Position numbers and translations under genes: made by a program
Assembly: GCA_030789695.1 (NCBI GenBank)
Contig: CM061132.1
Location: 34,744,418 to 34,808,417 of the forward strand
Reading direction: 5' to 3'
DNA length: 64,000 bases
Origin: Scilla litardierei
Taxonomy: Eukaryota; Streptophyta; Magnoliopsida; Asparagales; Asparagaceae
The notes under the pieces: generated by a model
Told to the model about the DNA's origin: nothing
Database searches by the model: none
Seen by the model: only the letters and a program-made list of their open reading frames with translations
Shown here: one piece after another, positions 48,438 to 63,885 of the stretch
How positions within the stretch are numbered: the stretch's first letter is position 1
Layout of the letters: each line of letters begins with the position of its first letter

Positions 48438-50430
48438 AAATCTCCCCAAGCTTACCTCTTACTCGTCCTCGAGGAAGACTAGTAAGAAGCGAACACGGGA
48501 GAAGGATACAATGGAGATGTGAGGCAGTGATGTATAAATGGAGACAAGGGGTTCAATCTTAAATTCCAAAAAAATATAAGAACCCAAGACGCAAGATCTC
48601 GTGAACACACGTCAATATAAAATTAGAACACATATACACAACAAATACTTAAGTCTCGCTCAAATTAAAATAACGTGGATTTCAATAAATTTAATGAACT
48701 TGATAAGCAATAAAAAGAGATTAGAGTTCTATCATATCATAGTTTATCATGCAATATATTAAGTTCACAGAAATGAAACCAAAGTTCACAACTCATTCTC
48801 TAAGCAGTATAATATGTCATGATCAAACTTTTTCAAGCTTGCTCGGTATTTTGTTATACTTCATGAAACGAATTTAGCAAATCCAATCAAGGTAAGGCAT
48901 CACCACACTACGACCATTTCAAGACTCCCAGAACCCATCAACTTTGCCATGTCTTAGTTCTATAAAGAAATGGAGATAAGGATATGGGATTTTGTAGTTT
49001 TATATTGTTTTTGGCTATATGAAAATTTCATATGCATTTTTCTTTCTTTGTATACACGAGATAACTCAATATATACAAGAAGCGGCCTATGCATCCCAGA
49101 CCAGACGGTCTTAGGGCATTAGGTTACGAAGAACCCCTATGGCCTTTTATTCAAGAAATTTGTTTGATTTTTGTATTTTTTGGATTTTTGCAAACTCACG
49201 TAAATGCGATGGAATGCAAAGCATGATCAAAGATCATTTATTGGCTATTCATGAAAGAAAATGAAAAAGTATAGAATCTAGACATGGCTCGGTTTCAGGA
49301 ATCCTAATCATTACTACTTTGGTTGTCGTGGGGTTATCCTATCTCTTTTGAATCACTAAACATCCATGAAGCACTAGAATTATCAATCAAATCACGCAGG
49401 TGTCAAATAATTTTCAGAGTTGATTCATTCATTTTTAACTTAACTGTTTCGAGAATATGGTTGTGAAACTATGGATTCAACTATGAAAAAGCATATCAAC
49501 AAAGATTCACTAATCAAGGAATTAAACTCTAATCTAACAAATATCAGAGTTCATAAAAAAATAAATCCACGATATTTCATAGAAAATAAAGCATATGAGA
49601 CATAACTATAAGAGTGAACATGGTTCATATGGAAAATACGAAGTGTGTTTCACGATGAAGCAAAGTGTGTGCACTATGCACTCTCCCAAGCTTAAACATC
49701 ACATTGTCCTCAATGTGTGTATGCTATAAATAGAGGACAACGACAAGAAAGGGGGGCCACTCAACAAAATAGTTTCTCTCCCCCAAGCTTAAACATCACA
49801 TAAAAATTGGGGGGAGAGGTGAAATAAGCGCCAAAATATAGGGGTGAGCATGGATAATAGATAGTGGGTTGGGCGCCAAAGAAAATTTAGCCATCAGATG
49901 GGGTGAATTTATTAAACTAAAAAACATATAAAATCATATACGGTCCTCTCGCTGTTGAGAGGATTCGTGATTATTTAAAGCATAAAATTCTACACTACTA
50001 GATTGGTACCACCTGTAGCAAAAGGCGGGTCCAATATCTTTGCCGGTGCAGGCAGCTGCTCTATCTGCAATTTTCATGGCTCCGCCAGGTGCCTATCTCC
50101 ACGGGCTCCATCAGATTCCAGCAATGCGGCTCCCAGCATATCTCCAATGACTCCACCTGTACCCTATAAGAGACAAGCCGCATTAATCTGATGTGGAATA
50201 TCTTTCCCCAAAATAAATGTATTCCAGATAGGGTCATCAACAATAGTATTTAAAATAAAAAATAGTTGATAACACTTCCCTGGAAATAAATCTCTACTCT
50301 GATGCACCACGTCGATCAACTCCTCGATGTTTCCCTTTAGTTCTCAGGTAACTCTGGCATAATGGAGTGGGTCTCGTCAGGGTGCTTCTCATCATCGTCA
50401 GACTCATCCCAGCGCACCTCCTAATCATAT
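48438..50430 (-). other. 3' non-coding part of internal region 2
   Basis: It begins with the polypurine tract AAGCTTGGGGAGATTT (minus) beside LTR C and is AT-rich. Two further polypurine-like blocks, CTCTCCCAAGCTTAAACATC and CTCCCCCAAGCTTAAACATC, lie near 49681 and 49788, the first next to CATTGTCCTCAATG. This is the Athila signature found after integrase, but no integrase is left. No gene is seen. Confidence 0.6.
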
Positions 50431-50449
50431 TCAACAGCGTCCATGTGTG

Positions 50450-51163
50450 CTAACTCCTCGCCTCCTCCTCGTATACGTCCCATTGTACCTCTTGATCATA
50501 TGTATGTGTATCCTGCAAAAGGTACAATGAGTCATTGAAATCCGAATCATAATAAACATCATACACGGGAGGGGAATCAAATGTAAAGGGTGAGGAAGTG
50601 AAGAGATCTCCCTGAAGGGAAGCAGTAAGCTCTGGTGGGTGGTCCTCAGAGTCAATGGAAGGAAGAGGTGGCTGCAGAAGCTCTGAAGGAGGAGGGTGAT
50701 GCTCGGGATCCTCATGAATGGTTGTGTCCTCGTCCCGACGCACGACCTCCTCGACAAAAGTCTCTGGCTCCGTATGCAATATGTAAAATAAATATAGCTC
50801 GGCCTCCTCGCGATGCATTGCTTCGGCCTCCTCCTCGGGTTCCTCTGGTATGGTAGGCAAAGTGAATTTCATCTTCTCCTGTCTATGCCTATGTCTTCGT
50901 TTCGGTCTTGGAACTCGAGGCACCAGATTGCATGGCCTGGCCCTCTCAATAGTAGGTGCAGGTGGCTCTATGGGCTCCTGTATCTCGGCCACGGTATAAA
51001 AGTGGGTCGTGTGCCTCTCAACTAGAGCGCAGACTCCATCATCAATTGTGCTTGTGGAAGAGATACGATGAGTAATAAAATTTTGAAATCCAAGCTCAAA
51101 AGGGTCACCTGCCGTTATCGTTAATGGACCGGTGCATCGAACTGCGTCCACGATGCTTCTCAA
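50450..51163 (-). CDS. Unknown acidic, Pro-rich ORF in internal region 2
   Basis: An open minus-strand frame of 237 codons that I do not recognise. The start at 51163 (MRSIVDAVRCTGPLTITAG) is followed by a basic patch (RVPRPKRRHRHRQEK, about residues 83-97) and then a long Glu/Pro/Asp-rich part with EEPEEEAEAMHREEAE and TYDQEVQW. The first 30 residues resemble the end of the neighbouring gag remnant (51270-51560), suggesting a local duplication. It may be the linker part of a decayed Gag and is not necessarily a real protein. Confidence 0.4.
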   Translation of the reverse strand: MRSIVDAVRCTGPLTITAGDPFELGFQNFITHRISSTSTIDDGVCALVERHTTHFYTVAEIQEPIEPPAPTIERARPCNLVPRVPRPKRRHRHRQEKMKFTLPTIPEEPEEEAEAMHREEAELYLFYILHTEPETFVEEVVRRDEDTTIHEDPEHHPPPSELLQPPLPSIDSEDHPPELTASLQGDLFTSSPFTFDSPPVYDVYYDSDFNDSLYLLQDTHTYDQEVQWDVYEEEARS

Positions 51164-51269
51164 TAAGTCCGTATACGTGTCCTCCTCTGATAGCTTAAAT
51201 GTCTCTATTTGTCGAGTGTTATGGTGTAAAGGTGGATATGATCATCTTCAAGTGAAGCATACACTCAAT

Positions 51270-51560
51270 CTATGATAGTACCTGCATCAAAGACATTAGC
51301 CATAAAAAATCGATGAATGCTTGGTTGGATGGTTTACCTACCGTAACGATTAAAAAACCGGTGGATCGAGCATCATCTATCATTTGCTCCAAGGTTGCTG
51401 CCAACTGAAGATCACTGAACTTCCCCACTTGCATCATCTTCATAAACTCACGTGAGGGTCCCTTTAGTCTTCCAGCAAAGATATTAAATAGCCTGGAACC
51501 ATCACACTCATGGTCTGACTCTGTATGGAACATCCCTAACATTCTTTCAAACTTGCGCAA
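51270..51560 (-). pseudogene. Gag remnant in internal region 2
   Basis: The short frame has IREALRKFERMLGMF upstream into SRLFNIFAGRLKGPSREFMK and LAATLEQMIDDA. These resemble the part of Athila Gag after the core (repeated turns of the form 'F..GL.P..R...D'). The conserved core itself is missing. No protease, reverse transcriptase or integrase follows, so region 2 is a large non-autonomous derivative. Confidence 0.5.
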
Positions 51561-51901
51561 TGCCTCTCTGATGGACTCTCCATCAGCCTGATAGAATGTA
51601 GCGAGGTATATATATGAACGTATAGAATCCGGTCGCGTCTTTGAAAGTACTATCGATGCATCAACTGTACCTGATCAAGAAAATAAACAACCTGGAAAAG
51701 ACGTCAGTGGTACAAAGAGATATAAAGATAATAGTAATAGCAGGTGGTGGGAAAAAAAATCTCTCTCCAATTTATTTTAGTTTATTTTTTGAATTTTTTT
51801 TTGAAATTTTTTTGATTTCTTTTTTAACGCAATCTAATCAACCTAATTGTGGTAAATAGATAATATGGCGGAACGCCTCCCCGGCAACGACGCCAAAAAC
51901 T
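51561..51901 (-). promoter_or_regulatory. Leader and primer binding site of internal region 2
   Basis: Next to LTR B the minus strand reads TTTTTGGCGTCGTTGCCGGG, an Athila-type tRNA-Asp site that differs by one base from the canonical one. The rest of the leader is AT-rich, with T runs near 51780-51830. Confidence 0.75.
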
Positions 51902-53266
51902 TGACGCACCCGTAACCTACACCTAGGTTCCACCTGGCGGTGTCACAATCGCCAGGCGGATATGGCCCCTAGGCTACGATTTCAGGCTCAATCCGTAAGC
52001 GGACGGTGTCGAGTAATATAAAAGATGTCGGATCCCACAGGGACGGTGATAGTGTCTATAGATTCTCAGTCTATTTCTAAACGTGGAAGTAAGATAGCTG
52101 TCGGGGTAGCAGATTTGGGTTGGCGGTCGTTTGTTGTAATATCAATAAAAAGAACTAGGACTTTAGGGATCGCCACTAGGATCATTGGGGGTTGATGATA
52201 AATAGCATCCTTACATAGCATTAGGGCTAAGGAATTAATCCCCCAATTCGTACCACTCTCGTGGGTTAGAATTGCGGGGGTATTTCGGTGGCTCTCGTTG
52301 ACGCAATGGCGGTAGCCGTCAACGTAGCAGTATAGTTCGTCGATGGATCCCCTCAAGGCGCGAGCCGGGCATGGTCACGTGCCTTGGTTGGATCCATCGA
52401 TTTCCCTATTCGAATCTCTAGATACCCCTTAAGCACATCAATTCCACAGACCGTGGGCATGATCTCAGTACGGGTTATCTACGGATTCGGTAGAATCTAC
52501 TACCGAAATACAACCCTAAATCCCCAATTCAACGTAGGGATCCAGATCTACATTTTCCCCCTAGAATCCTAGTGCTAACCCATCAACCCTAGAATAAATC
52601 TACTCAGACATCGCAATAGAAACACACAAAAGTACCAATTTCACAAAAGAAAACATCTTAGCAATTGAGAGATTAGGGCTAAAATAAACTTACAGCGAGA
52701 ATAGATGAACAATAGATCTCGACAAGAACAAAGGCAATGATCTTCAATAATCGATCCCAAAATTTCGCTACAAAAATAAGTCTTCAAAAGTCCTACAAAA
52801 ATCGCTCTCCGCTCCTCTAAAAATTTCTCTCCCAAAAACTAAACTGAACTCCCCTTCGTCGTTCCCAGATCGCGAGCCTTCAGCGCTGCCAAAATCGCAC
52901 GCATCGCGCTCGTTCAAATCTTTCCAGAAATGCCCTTAGGATAGCCGACCGAGTATGCTACTCGGTCCGAGCAGCTTCTGCTCGCTCAGTGGCTCGGCCT
53001 GTGTAAGTGAGCTGCTCGGCTGCTTGGAGAATTTGACATCGTCCTACCAGGACTGAGTAGGACTCTGCTCGGTCCGAGTAGGCTCGACTCAGTCTGATAC
53101 TCGGGCGCTGCTCGGGCTGTGTAATCTGAGGCGACTCGACCGAGATTTGAGCTGCTCGGTCCGAGTCTGCCCGTATCCATCGCTGCTGTAATTGATATGG
53201 CTCGGCTGCTCGGACCGAGCAATTTCTAGGAAATGCTGCAGAAGGGATCCTGGGGCTTTTCTCTCT

Positions 53267-53307
<41 letters not shown>

Positions 53308-53559
53308 CTCCAATGACTCCGAAAACGCGACGAACTCCTCCAGAGCCCCGCCAATGAGCTCATGAGCACGTCGGATGTGTCCATACCCAAGTGGGGGTCC
53401 AAATCGCTCCAAAATCCCTGAAAATTCACGAAACACTACGAAACTAGAAAATATCGTCAGAAATACAGAATCGTAGTAAAAATTGGGATTTGGACGCGAA
53501 AATGATATGCAATGCTATGAGATAATGATATGAAAATGATGGAAAATATCGACACATCA
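51902..53559 (-). repeat. LTR B of the array (A-type)
   Basis: This 1658-bp LTR starts TGACGCACCC and ends GACACATCA. It is collinear with LTR A, without the S1 insertion. It has the CTCGGTCCGAG cluster at 52945-53222 and a CT run at 53261-53302. Confidence 0.9.
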
Positions 53560-53681
53560 AAATCACGCTCCGAAAGTCATATTATTCCAAACAATAGCGT
53601 AAAAGCGAATGAAATATATAATTGAGCAATCATTTTGACGTGTAACCATATATATAAAATGTGAAATATAAGGACACATCA
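53560..53681 (-). repeat. C-type LTR end fragment fused to LTR B
   Basis: AAATC (like the first bases of a polypurine tract) is followed by about 117 bases that match the last part of LTR C (48324-48437) from ACGCTCCGAAAGT to GGACACATCA. The GTGAC duplication follows directly. Confidence 0.85.
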
Positions 53682-53686
53682 GTGAC

Positions 53687-54326
53687 TTGTATGGAGTATG
53701 TCGAACACGCTTGGCGATCTTAAGGCAGATCGGCGTCGCGTGGCGAGCTTATGAGGAAGGCACAGATATGTGGGGGATATCCGACCTTGAATATTGGATA
53801 AAAGTTAGAGATTTCCAACTAACCAACCCCCTCCTTGGTGGCTGGAGGGGGGTATTTATAGGGTTGAGAGTCAGTTGTTCGCCGTCCAATCACATGTCGA
53901 GTCTGCGTAACTGGAGCACAAGTGAAGACGCGATAGGTCGGCGATGGTGTTAAAGATATTTACGCATTAATGTGTGTCAGGTGGTGTTAGACACCTTAAT
54001 GCATTAATGGTAGACGCGATGGGCGACTATCAGTTCTCGCTCCTAACATCCGGTATTAATGGGGGCGTAGGTGGCCATACGTCACCCTGTCAGAGATATT
54101 TATGCTAGGTCGTCCTTGGGTAGAGCCAAAAGCTCGGCGACCGAGCTTGGTGTCTTTGGACAGCCTGGCCGCGCTTCTTGTGAGGAGAGTATGCAACCTT
54201 CTTTTGTTGACCTTGATGGCGAGCTTGCCGCTCGGCGAGGCGAGCTTCCCAGTGTCGCGGCGACCTTCTGTTTGGGCGTCAAATAAATGGTCCTTTATTA
54301 TCTGGGCCGGCCTTAAGGCTGTAACA
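53687..54326 (-). repeat. LTR of H, upstream (U3) part
   Basis: It continues the LTR piece 5484-5738 after the array. The minus strand starts TGTTACAGCC at 54326 and has a TATA box CTATAAATACC (rc around 53848-53858). The whole LTR is about 895 bp. Confidence 0.75.
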
Positions 54327-54860
54327 AGCACAAATACAAAGTATTTGGTCGCGGTTGGCACCCACGGTCAAGTTGAAACGAGACCCGTCAGCACACAATC
54401 ACCCCACGGGTGCTGACGTGGCCATAATTGGTCAGTTTTTTAATTATTTTTTTGGATTGCTTTTCCTCGTTATTTTTAATTTTTGGCATTTTCCCAAAAA
54501 CGGTCCATGCATTATTTGTGTGAGTGAGAGGTAGAGAGGGTGTATAAGAAATTTTAGAAATATTAAAATAAATTTCCTTGCGTCACAAGGTCATGCGAGA
54601 AGTTGGGCTGCAAATTTTCTTTTAAAAATTTAAAATTGGCAGACGCGATGGCCACCCAATGTCCGACCTGCGGAATAGCCCACGGCTCGCGGGCTGATCC
54701 GTGTCGGATGAGGCTCGCCTTTCACCCACAACGGCCGGTGATGGGTTGGGCCGGGTTCAACCCGCGCCACACATTGAAATGCTAGTATGCACTAAAAGAA
54801 AATCAACGGACAAAGATCGGCGATAGGGCGTATAAAAGCTCGCAATTCTCCGTATCTCAA
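54327..54860 (+). promoter_or_regulatory. Promoter region of the L23A gene
   Basis: It contains TGCTGACGTGGCC with an ACGT core (about 54411-54423), a TGGGCC site II motif (54747-54752), and a TATA box TATAAAAG at 54831-54838. A telo-box TAGGGTTT (54863-54870) lies about 30 bases after it, in the leader. Site II plus telo-box is the usual promoter pair of plant ribosomal protein genes. Element H ends at 54326, only about 420 bp from site II. Confidence 0.75.
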
Positions 54861-54904
54861 ACTAGGGTTTTAGGGGTGCGTCGCGAACGACAGAAAGAGG
54901 GGAG

Positions 54905-55089
54905 GTTTGTTTTTTAATTATCTAATTCCTAGACCTAAATTTACTGTTTTTCGATTTGATTTCATCATTATAATGATGTTTATTTTCCATCAAAAGCTCT
55001 TTTTTTGTGCTCTAATCTTTCGAATATCAGGGGTTCTCTCTGTAATGCAAATCTGATTTTTTATCGTTTGCTTTCTTTATTGCTTGCAG
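54905..55089 (+). other. Probable leader intron of L23A
   Basis: A donor GAG|GTTTGT and an acceptor TTGCTTGCAG bracket 185 T-rich bases upstream of the start codon. This is inferred from splice signals only. Confidence 0.6.
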
Positions 55090-55123
55090 TTGATCGTCTG
55101 GGGACGCTTGTTCAAAGTTACAA

Positions 55124-60340
<5,217 letters not shown>

Positions 60341-61230
60341 TTGCAGGAGAGCTACTTGTTTGGTTTTGAACTTGAATCAGATTTTGTAGCACTGGTAAAT
60401 GTTGAGTTTGAAATCCGAATAGATTCCAAGTTTTGATGGAGTTGAAACATTGGAGAGTGGACAATTTATGTTCTGTAGGATTGATTTTCTGCATCCTGCG
60501 CCCATGTGGTAATTTCATATGCTTCTTGTGGTTGAAAGTGCTATATCATGTCATATGCCAAATGTTATCACATGCTTATCTAGGTCACTGCAAATATAGT
60601 TTTGTTGATTCTATTATCACTTATTGTTGGATTCAGGACTGTGTTTTTGTGTAGAGTATATAATTTGCTGTATGTTTTCCAACGATTTCTATGTTGAGTC
60701 TTACTGCTACCTCTGCTTATTTACAGTTGGTTTGTGAACTAACGTGTAGATTCTGCCCCATTTGATCGGTCTGTATGTTATGAATTCTCTTATGAATCCC
60801 CCTTTTGTTTATTCCAGAAGTGGAGGCTTTTTGGAGGGCCTTTTGTTGGGAGCCTTAAAAGTTCAAATTCTGAATTGAGTTATGATGCTCGAACCTTGGG
60901 ATCTGTTGGCCTGGGTATTTTTGGGTCTTGGGGATTTTTAAATTTCTAATTTTTTTTAATATCTATAGAGAATCAAATGTTGTTTTATCGAAATCATTAC
61001 TTTTCAAAGAGTGAATATTATTACTACTAAATAATAAGACAATGTCTATATGATCTATCATAAGTTAAAAAGCAAGGAAGCTCTTTAAGAAAGTCTTTAA
61101 ATTTTATAGAAGTACTATGCATAACCAGTGCCCGCTTCATTTAAGATTTTTCCTTGCGAAATCTTTGTTTCCCGAAATATTTTTTTCAAAGCCAAAATTT
61201 AAAAGAAAAACAAATTAGCTTACAATATTA
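60341..61230 (+). other. 3' untranslated region and downstream sequence of L23A
   Basis: T-rich sequence follows the stop, as expected for a plant 3' UTR. I see no clear AATAAA. From about 60800 it is intergenic AT-rich DNA without genes. Confidence 0.6.
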
Positions 61231-61234
61231 AGCG

Positions 61235-61430
61235 GCACAGGCGCCTTTGGCGTGGGGTGCCTTCGGTGCGGAACAATAAATTCAGCGCATGCGTCTTCGA
61301 CACAGAACACCAAATTCGACGTGGGTGCCTTCGGCGCAGAACAACAATTTCGACGCGGGTGCCTTAGGCGCCGAACAACAAATCAGCGTTAAAAAATTTA
61401 GCGTACGCCTTCGGCGCGGGCGCCTTATAC
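61235..61430. repeat. GCCTTCGGCGC minisatellite
   Basis: Five or more units of GGTGCCTTCGGCGCAGAACA occur with a period of about 45 bases. They alternate GCGCC(T)TTCGGCGC, which is itself palindromic, with AACAACAAATT(C/T) spacers. Confidence 0.8.
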
Positions 61431-61545
61431 ATATAACCAGTGTCCTTGGAACACCGTCCATTTAAAAATCTTGGACCCACTAATTACAGGGTTTTGCAAC
61501 TGTAATCTTGGGCGCCTTATACATATAACCCGTGTCCTTGGAACA
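61423..61545. repeat. Direct repeat GCGCCTTATACATATAACC
   Basis: About 35 bases, from GGCGCCTTATACATATAACC to GTGTCCTTGGAACA, occur twice about 82 bases apart. GGGTTTTGCAAC also occurs twice, in step with them. Confidence 0.8.
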
Positions 61546-61756
61546 TCAATAATTATTAGTTTTCCCTGAAATATCAGCAGATGAGATCGAAATTTTATAG
61601 GGTTTTGCAACGCGGATCAATGAGTTGGCAGCATCTCCCGCGTTCATTCTTCCACAGCTCGCGTTCATTCCCAAGATGAGATTGTGTGTGTGTACAACAT
61701 TTTTTTTATAACTAATATTAAAAGGTTATTCCTAATTTCAATGTTTTTGTGTATTC

Positions 61757-62115
61757 CCAACAAATTTCTCTTCAACCCAAAAATTTCCCTCCAAAACTTG
61801 ATGTGACATTGCCACATAGGACAAATTCAAAATCTGTACTCAATTGTAATATAAATAACGTAGAAAAGGTGGCACATGATCTCATACATCAGGTGCCAAG
61901 ACACATAAAGTTGGAAAGTACAATTTTTCACATAGACTTGTACTTGCCATGAGGCCCTCCTTTTTGTGTCTTGCACCTGATTACATGAATCCCATTTTAT
62001 AAACTTCTACAATATTATGGAATGTCCTTTTGCTAGAATGTGGATTTGTAGAAGGTTAGCGGGTGTGGAATCTTGGGAGGGAAAATTGGTGTAGCGTGTT
62101 TCTTTGGTGGAAAGT
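61757..62115. mobile_element. Possible degraded MITE
   Basis: CCAACAAATTTCTCTTCAA with AAATTTCCCTCC at the left is roughly inverted at the right (GGGAGGGAAAATT, then GTTTCTTTGGTGGAAAG). The match is imperfect and I found no target duplication. Confidence 0.3.
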
Positions 62116-62159
62116 TGGATGGAAAGTGAAGTTGTAAAATTGATTATGATGGGGCCCAC

Positions 62160-63885
62160 TGTAGTGCCCTGTGGTAGCTACTGCACACGTACTAGAGGAG
62201 GGTGAATAGTACTTAAAATAATTAAGAGAGTTATTCCTAACTATTGTGCAATGAACAAACGACAATGCGGAATAAACAACAATCAACAAGAATTAAACAA
62301 CACAAACAAAGAATGTTACTGGGTTCGGATCCACCCAAGTCTCCCCAACTTGTTCCCGGTGATCCTACGTCCCAACCACCCGGATCCCCTCCGGATACTT
62401 GAGTTAGCAACCCTAACTCAAGATTTCCACTATGAAATACTTGTGAAAAACCTTCACAAGTCAAATCATACAAAAGACAAGTGACTCCCACAAACCGGGA
62501 TCACAACCTCTCTCACAACCGAGAGACACAATTCAAATACGATTGAAATGAAATAAACTCTTACCTTACAAAATCCTATGCCTTGAGTATACTTACCAAA
62601 TTAGGGCAATGATGGATTTTGAGGAGAGAATGTCACCAAACCGAATCTCCACCAATAAGATCAGCGATCGAAGGCTAGGATGGAGGATGGTGACTTTGGA
62701 TCAAGCTCTAGGCTTGGAAGGCTCACAATGGAGAGAATCTCTCTTGAGGAAATGGCTCAAAGAGTTGATGGAGAGATTCTTGTGAGGAAGAGAAAGCTTT
62801 AGAATGGAGTTGAATAGCTTCTCTTAGGTTTCTCCAAATCTCTAAAATGGCAGCCTTGAAACTTATGAAAGAGCCCCTCCAACTATATATAGGATAGAGG
62901 AGAGAGGGAGAGAAAAACGTTTCAAGAAAGTCTCCAACGGCTATATTCTGAACCAGACTAGTCGGTCAAAGAAGGATCACTGACCGACTAGTTCATCAAC
63001 TAGTCGGTCGGTGATACAACGTAGACCGACTAACGGTAGAACAGCCAAGAAGTCGAAGTACAGGCAAAGACAACTAGTCGGTCTAAGAAGACTTGCCGAC
63101 CGACTAGTTCCACAACTAGTCGGTCGGTGAATGATCTTTGGCCGACTAACAGTCGAAATAGAGTAGGTTGACTTCAAGATGAATTAGTCGGTTTAAGAAC
63201 AAATGCTGACCGACTAGTTTCTCAACTAGTCGGTCGACAAACGTTCTTTGACCGACTAACTCGAAACAGTAACTCAGGCTGTACAGAGGCAAGCTCAACT
63301 AGTCGGTCTAAGAAGGATTCCTAACCGACTAGATCGTCATCTAGTCGGTCGGTGACTCTTCTTTGACCGACTAATTGAACAACCTGGAAAGAGCTGAATA
63401 TAGCAAGGCATCTAGTCGGTTCATGTAGAGTTGCTGACCGACTAGATCGTCATCTAGTCGGTTGGTGACTCTTCTTGAACCAACTAACATGCACTCGAAG
63501 CCGAGGGAAGAAGCGATAGGCTTCGGGAAAGTTTCTAATGGATTCTATGAATATCCTAGCTCTAAGATATGAGCGAAATGAAGTATATAATGTAAGTCCT
63601 ACTCAAGGCTTAACATTCTAATCTATGAAGCTAGAAGACTATTAATTAAACCTTACGAGCCGTCTTCAAAGCTTCAATCTTCATTCTTGACTTCAATAAA
63701 ACTCCTTGAGCTTCAACGAAGCTCCAGGCACACGATCACGCGTATTGAGAAGTCTTGAGGCGTCGCTATTGATGTTCGTATTCTTTTGGCGACGATCTCC
63801 ATAACTGCGCTCACAAATAAGTTAGTATACATTATTTATGTTTGCTCATCATCCAAAACCAAATCCGGGGAATCATATCACAACA
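62160..63885 (-). repeat. 3' LTR of SIRE-like element E
   Basis: On the minus strand it starts TGTTGTGATATG and ends GGGCACTACA, 1726 bp. It has the SIRE-type tail CTATTCACCCTCCTCTAG, a TATA box CCTATATATAG (rc 62882-62892) and a CTAGTCGGTC hairpin cluster (62955-63490). A polypurine tract follows at 63886. Confidence 0.8.
62955..63490. repeat. CTAGTCGGTC hairpin cluster in the E LTR
   Basis: Five hairpins have arms (G)ACCGACTAG and CTAGTCGGT(C), the first at 62982-62991 with 63000-63009. They are spaced about 100-115 bases apart in units like those of D. The TATA box of E is about 70 bases away. Confidence 0.9.

Larger units (their letters stand above)
5739..53681 (-). mobile_element. Athila-like tandem retrotransposon array (LTR A, C, B)
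   Basis: This 47.9-kb block is flanked by GTGAC duplications. It contains three related LTRs: A at 5739-9217, C at 37203-48437 and B at 51902-53559. They separate two internal regions. Each internal region has a polypurine tract next to the LTR on its left and a TTTTTGGCGTCGTTGCC primer binding site next to the LTR on its right. All parts therefore read on the minus strand, and LTR C is at once the 5' LTR of region 1 and the 3' LTR of region 2. Insertions S1, G (with S2 and F) and D account for most of the length. Neither internal region has reverse transcriptase or integrase, so both are non-autonomous. Confidence 0.75.
3318..54326 (-). mobile_element. Tat-lineage gypsy element H, heavily interrupted
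   Basis: H is the oldest element in the left part of the window. In minus-strand order it has an LTR (54326-53687 plus 5738-5484), the motif TTGGCGCCGTCTGTGG typical of Tat elements just after the LTR, and a decayed gag-protease (5440-3318). The rest lies left of copia insertion K and outside the window. A 47.9-kb array sits in its LTR at 5739-53681. The LTR ends are TGTTAC and GCAACA. The base pairs after its right end are AGCAC; the partner duplication cannot be seen. Confidence 0.8.

Noticed and set aside
54603..54785. 60-codon frame upstream of L23A
   Set aside because: It overlaps the promoter motifs (site II) and has no recognisable protein features despite a CPTCG word.
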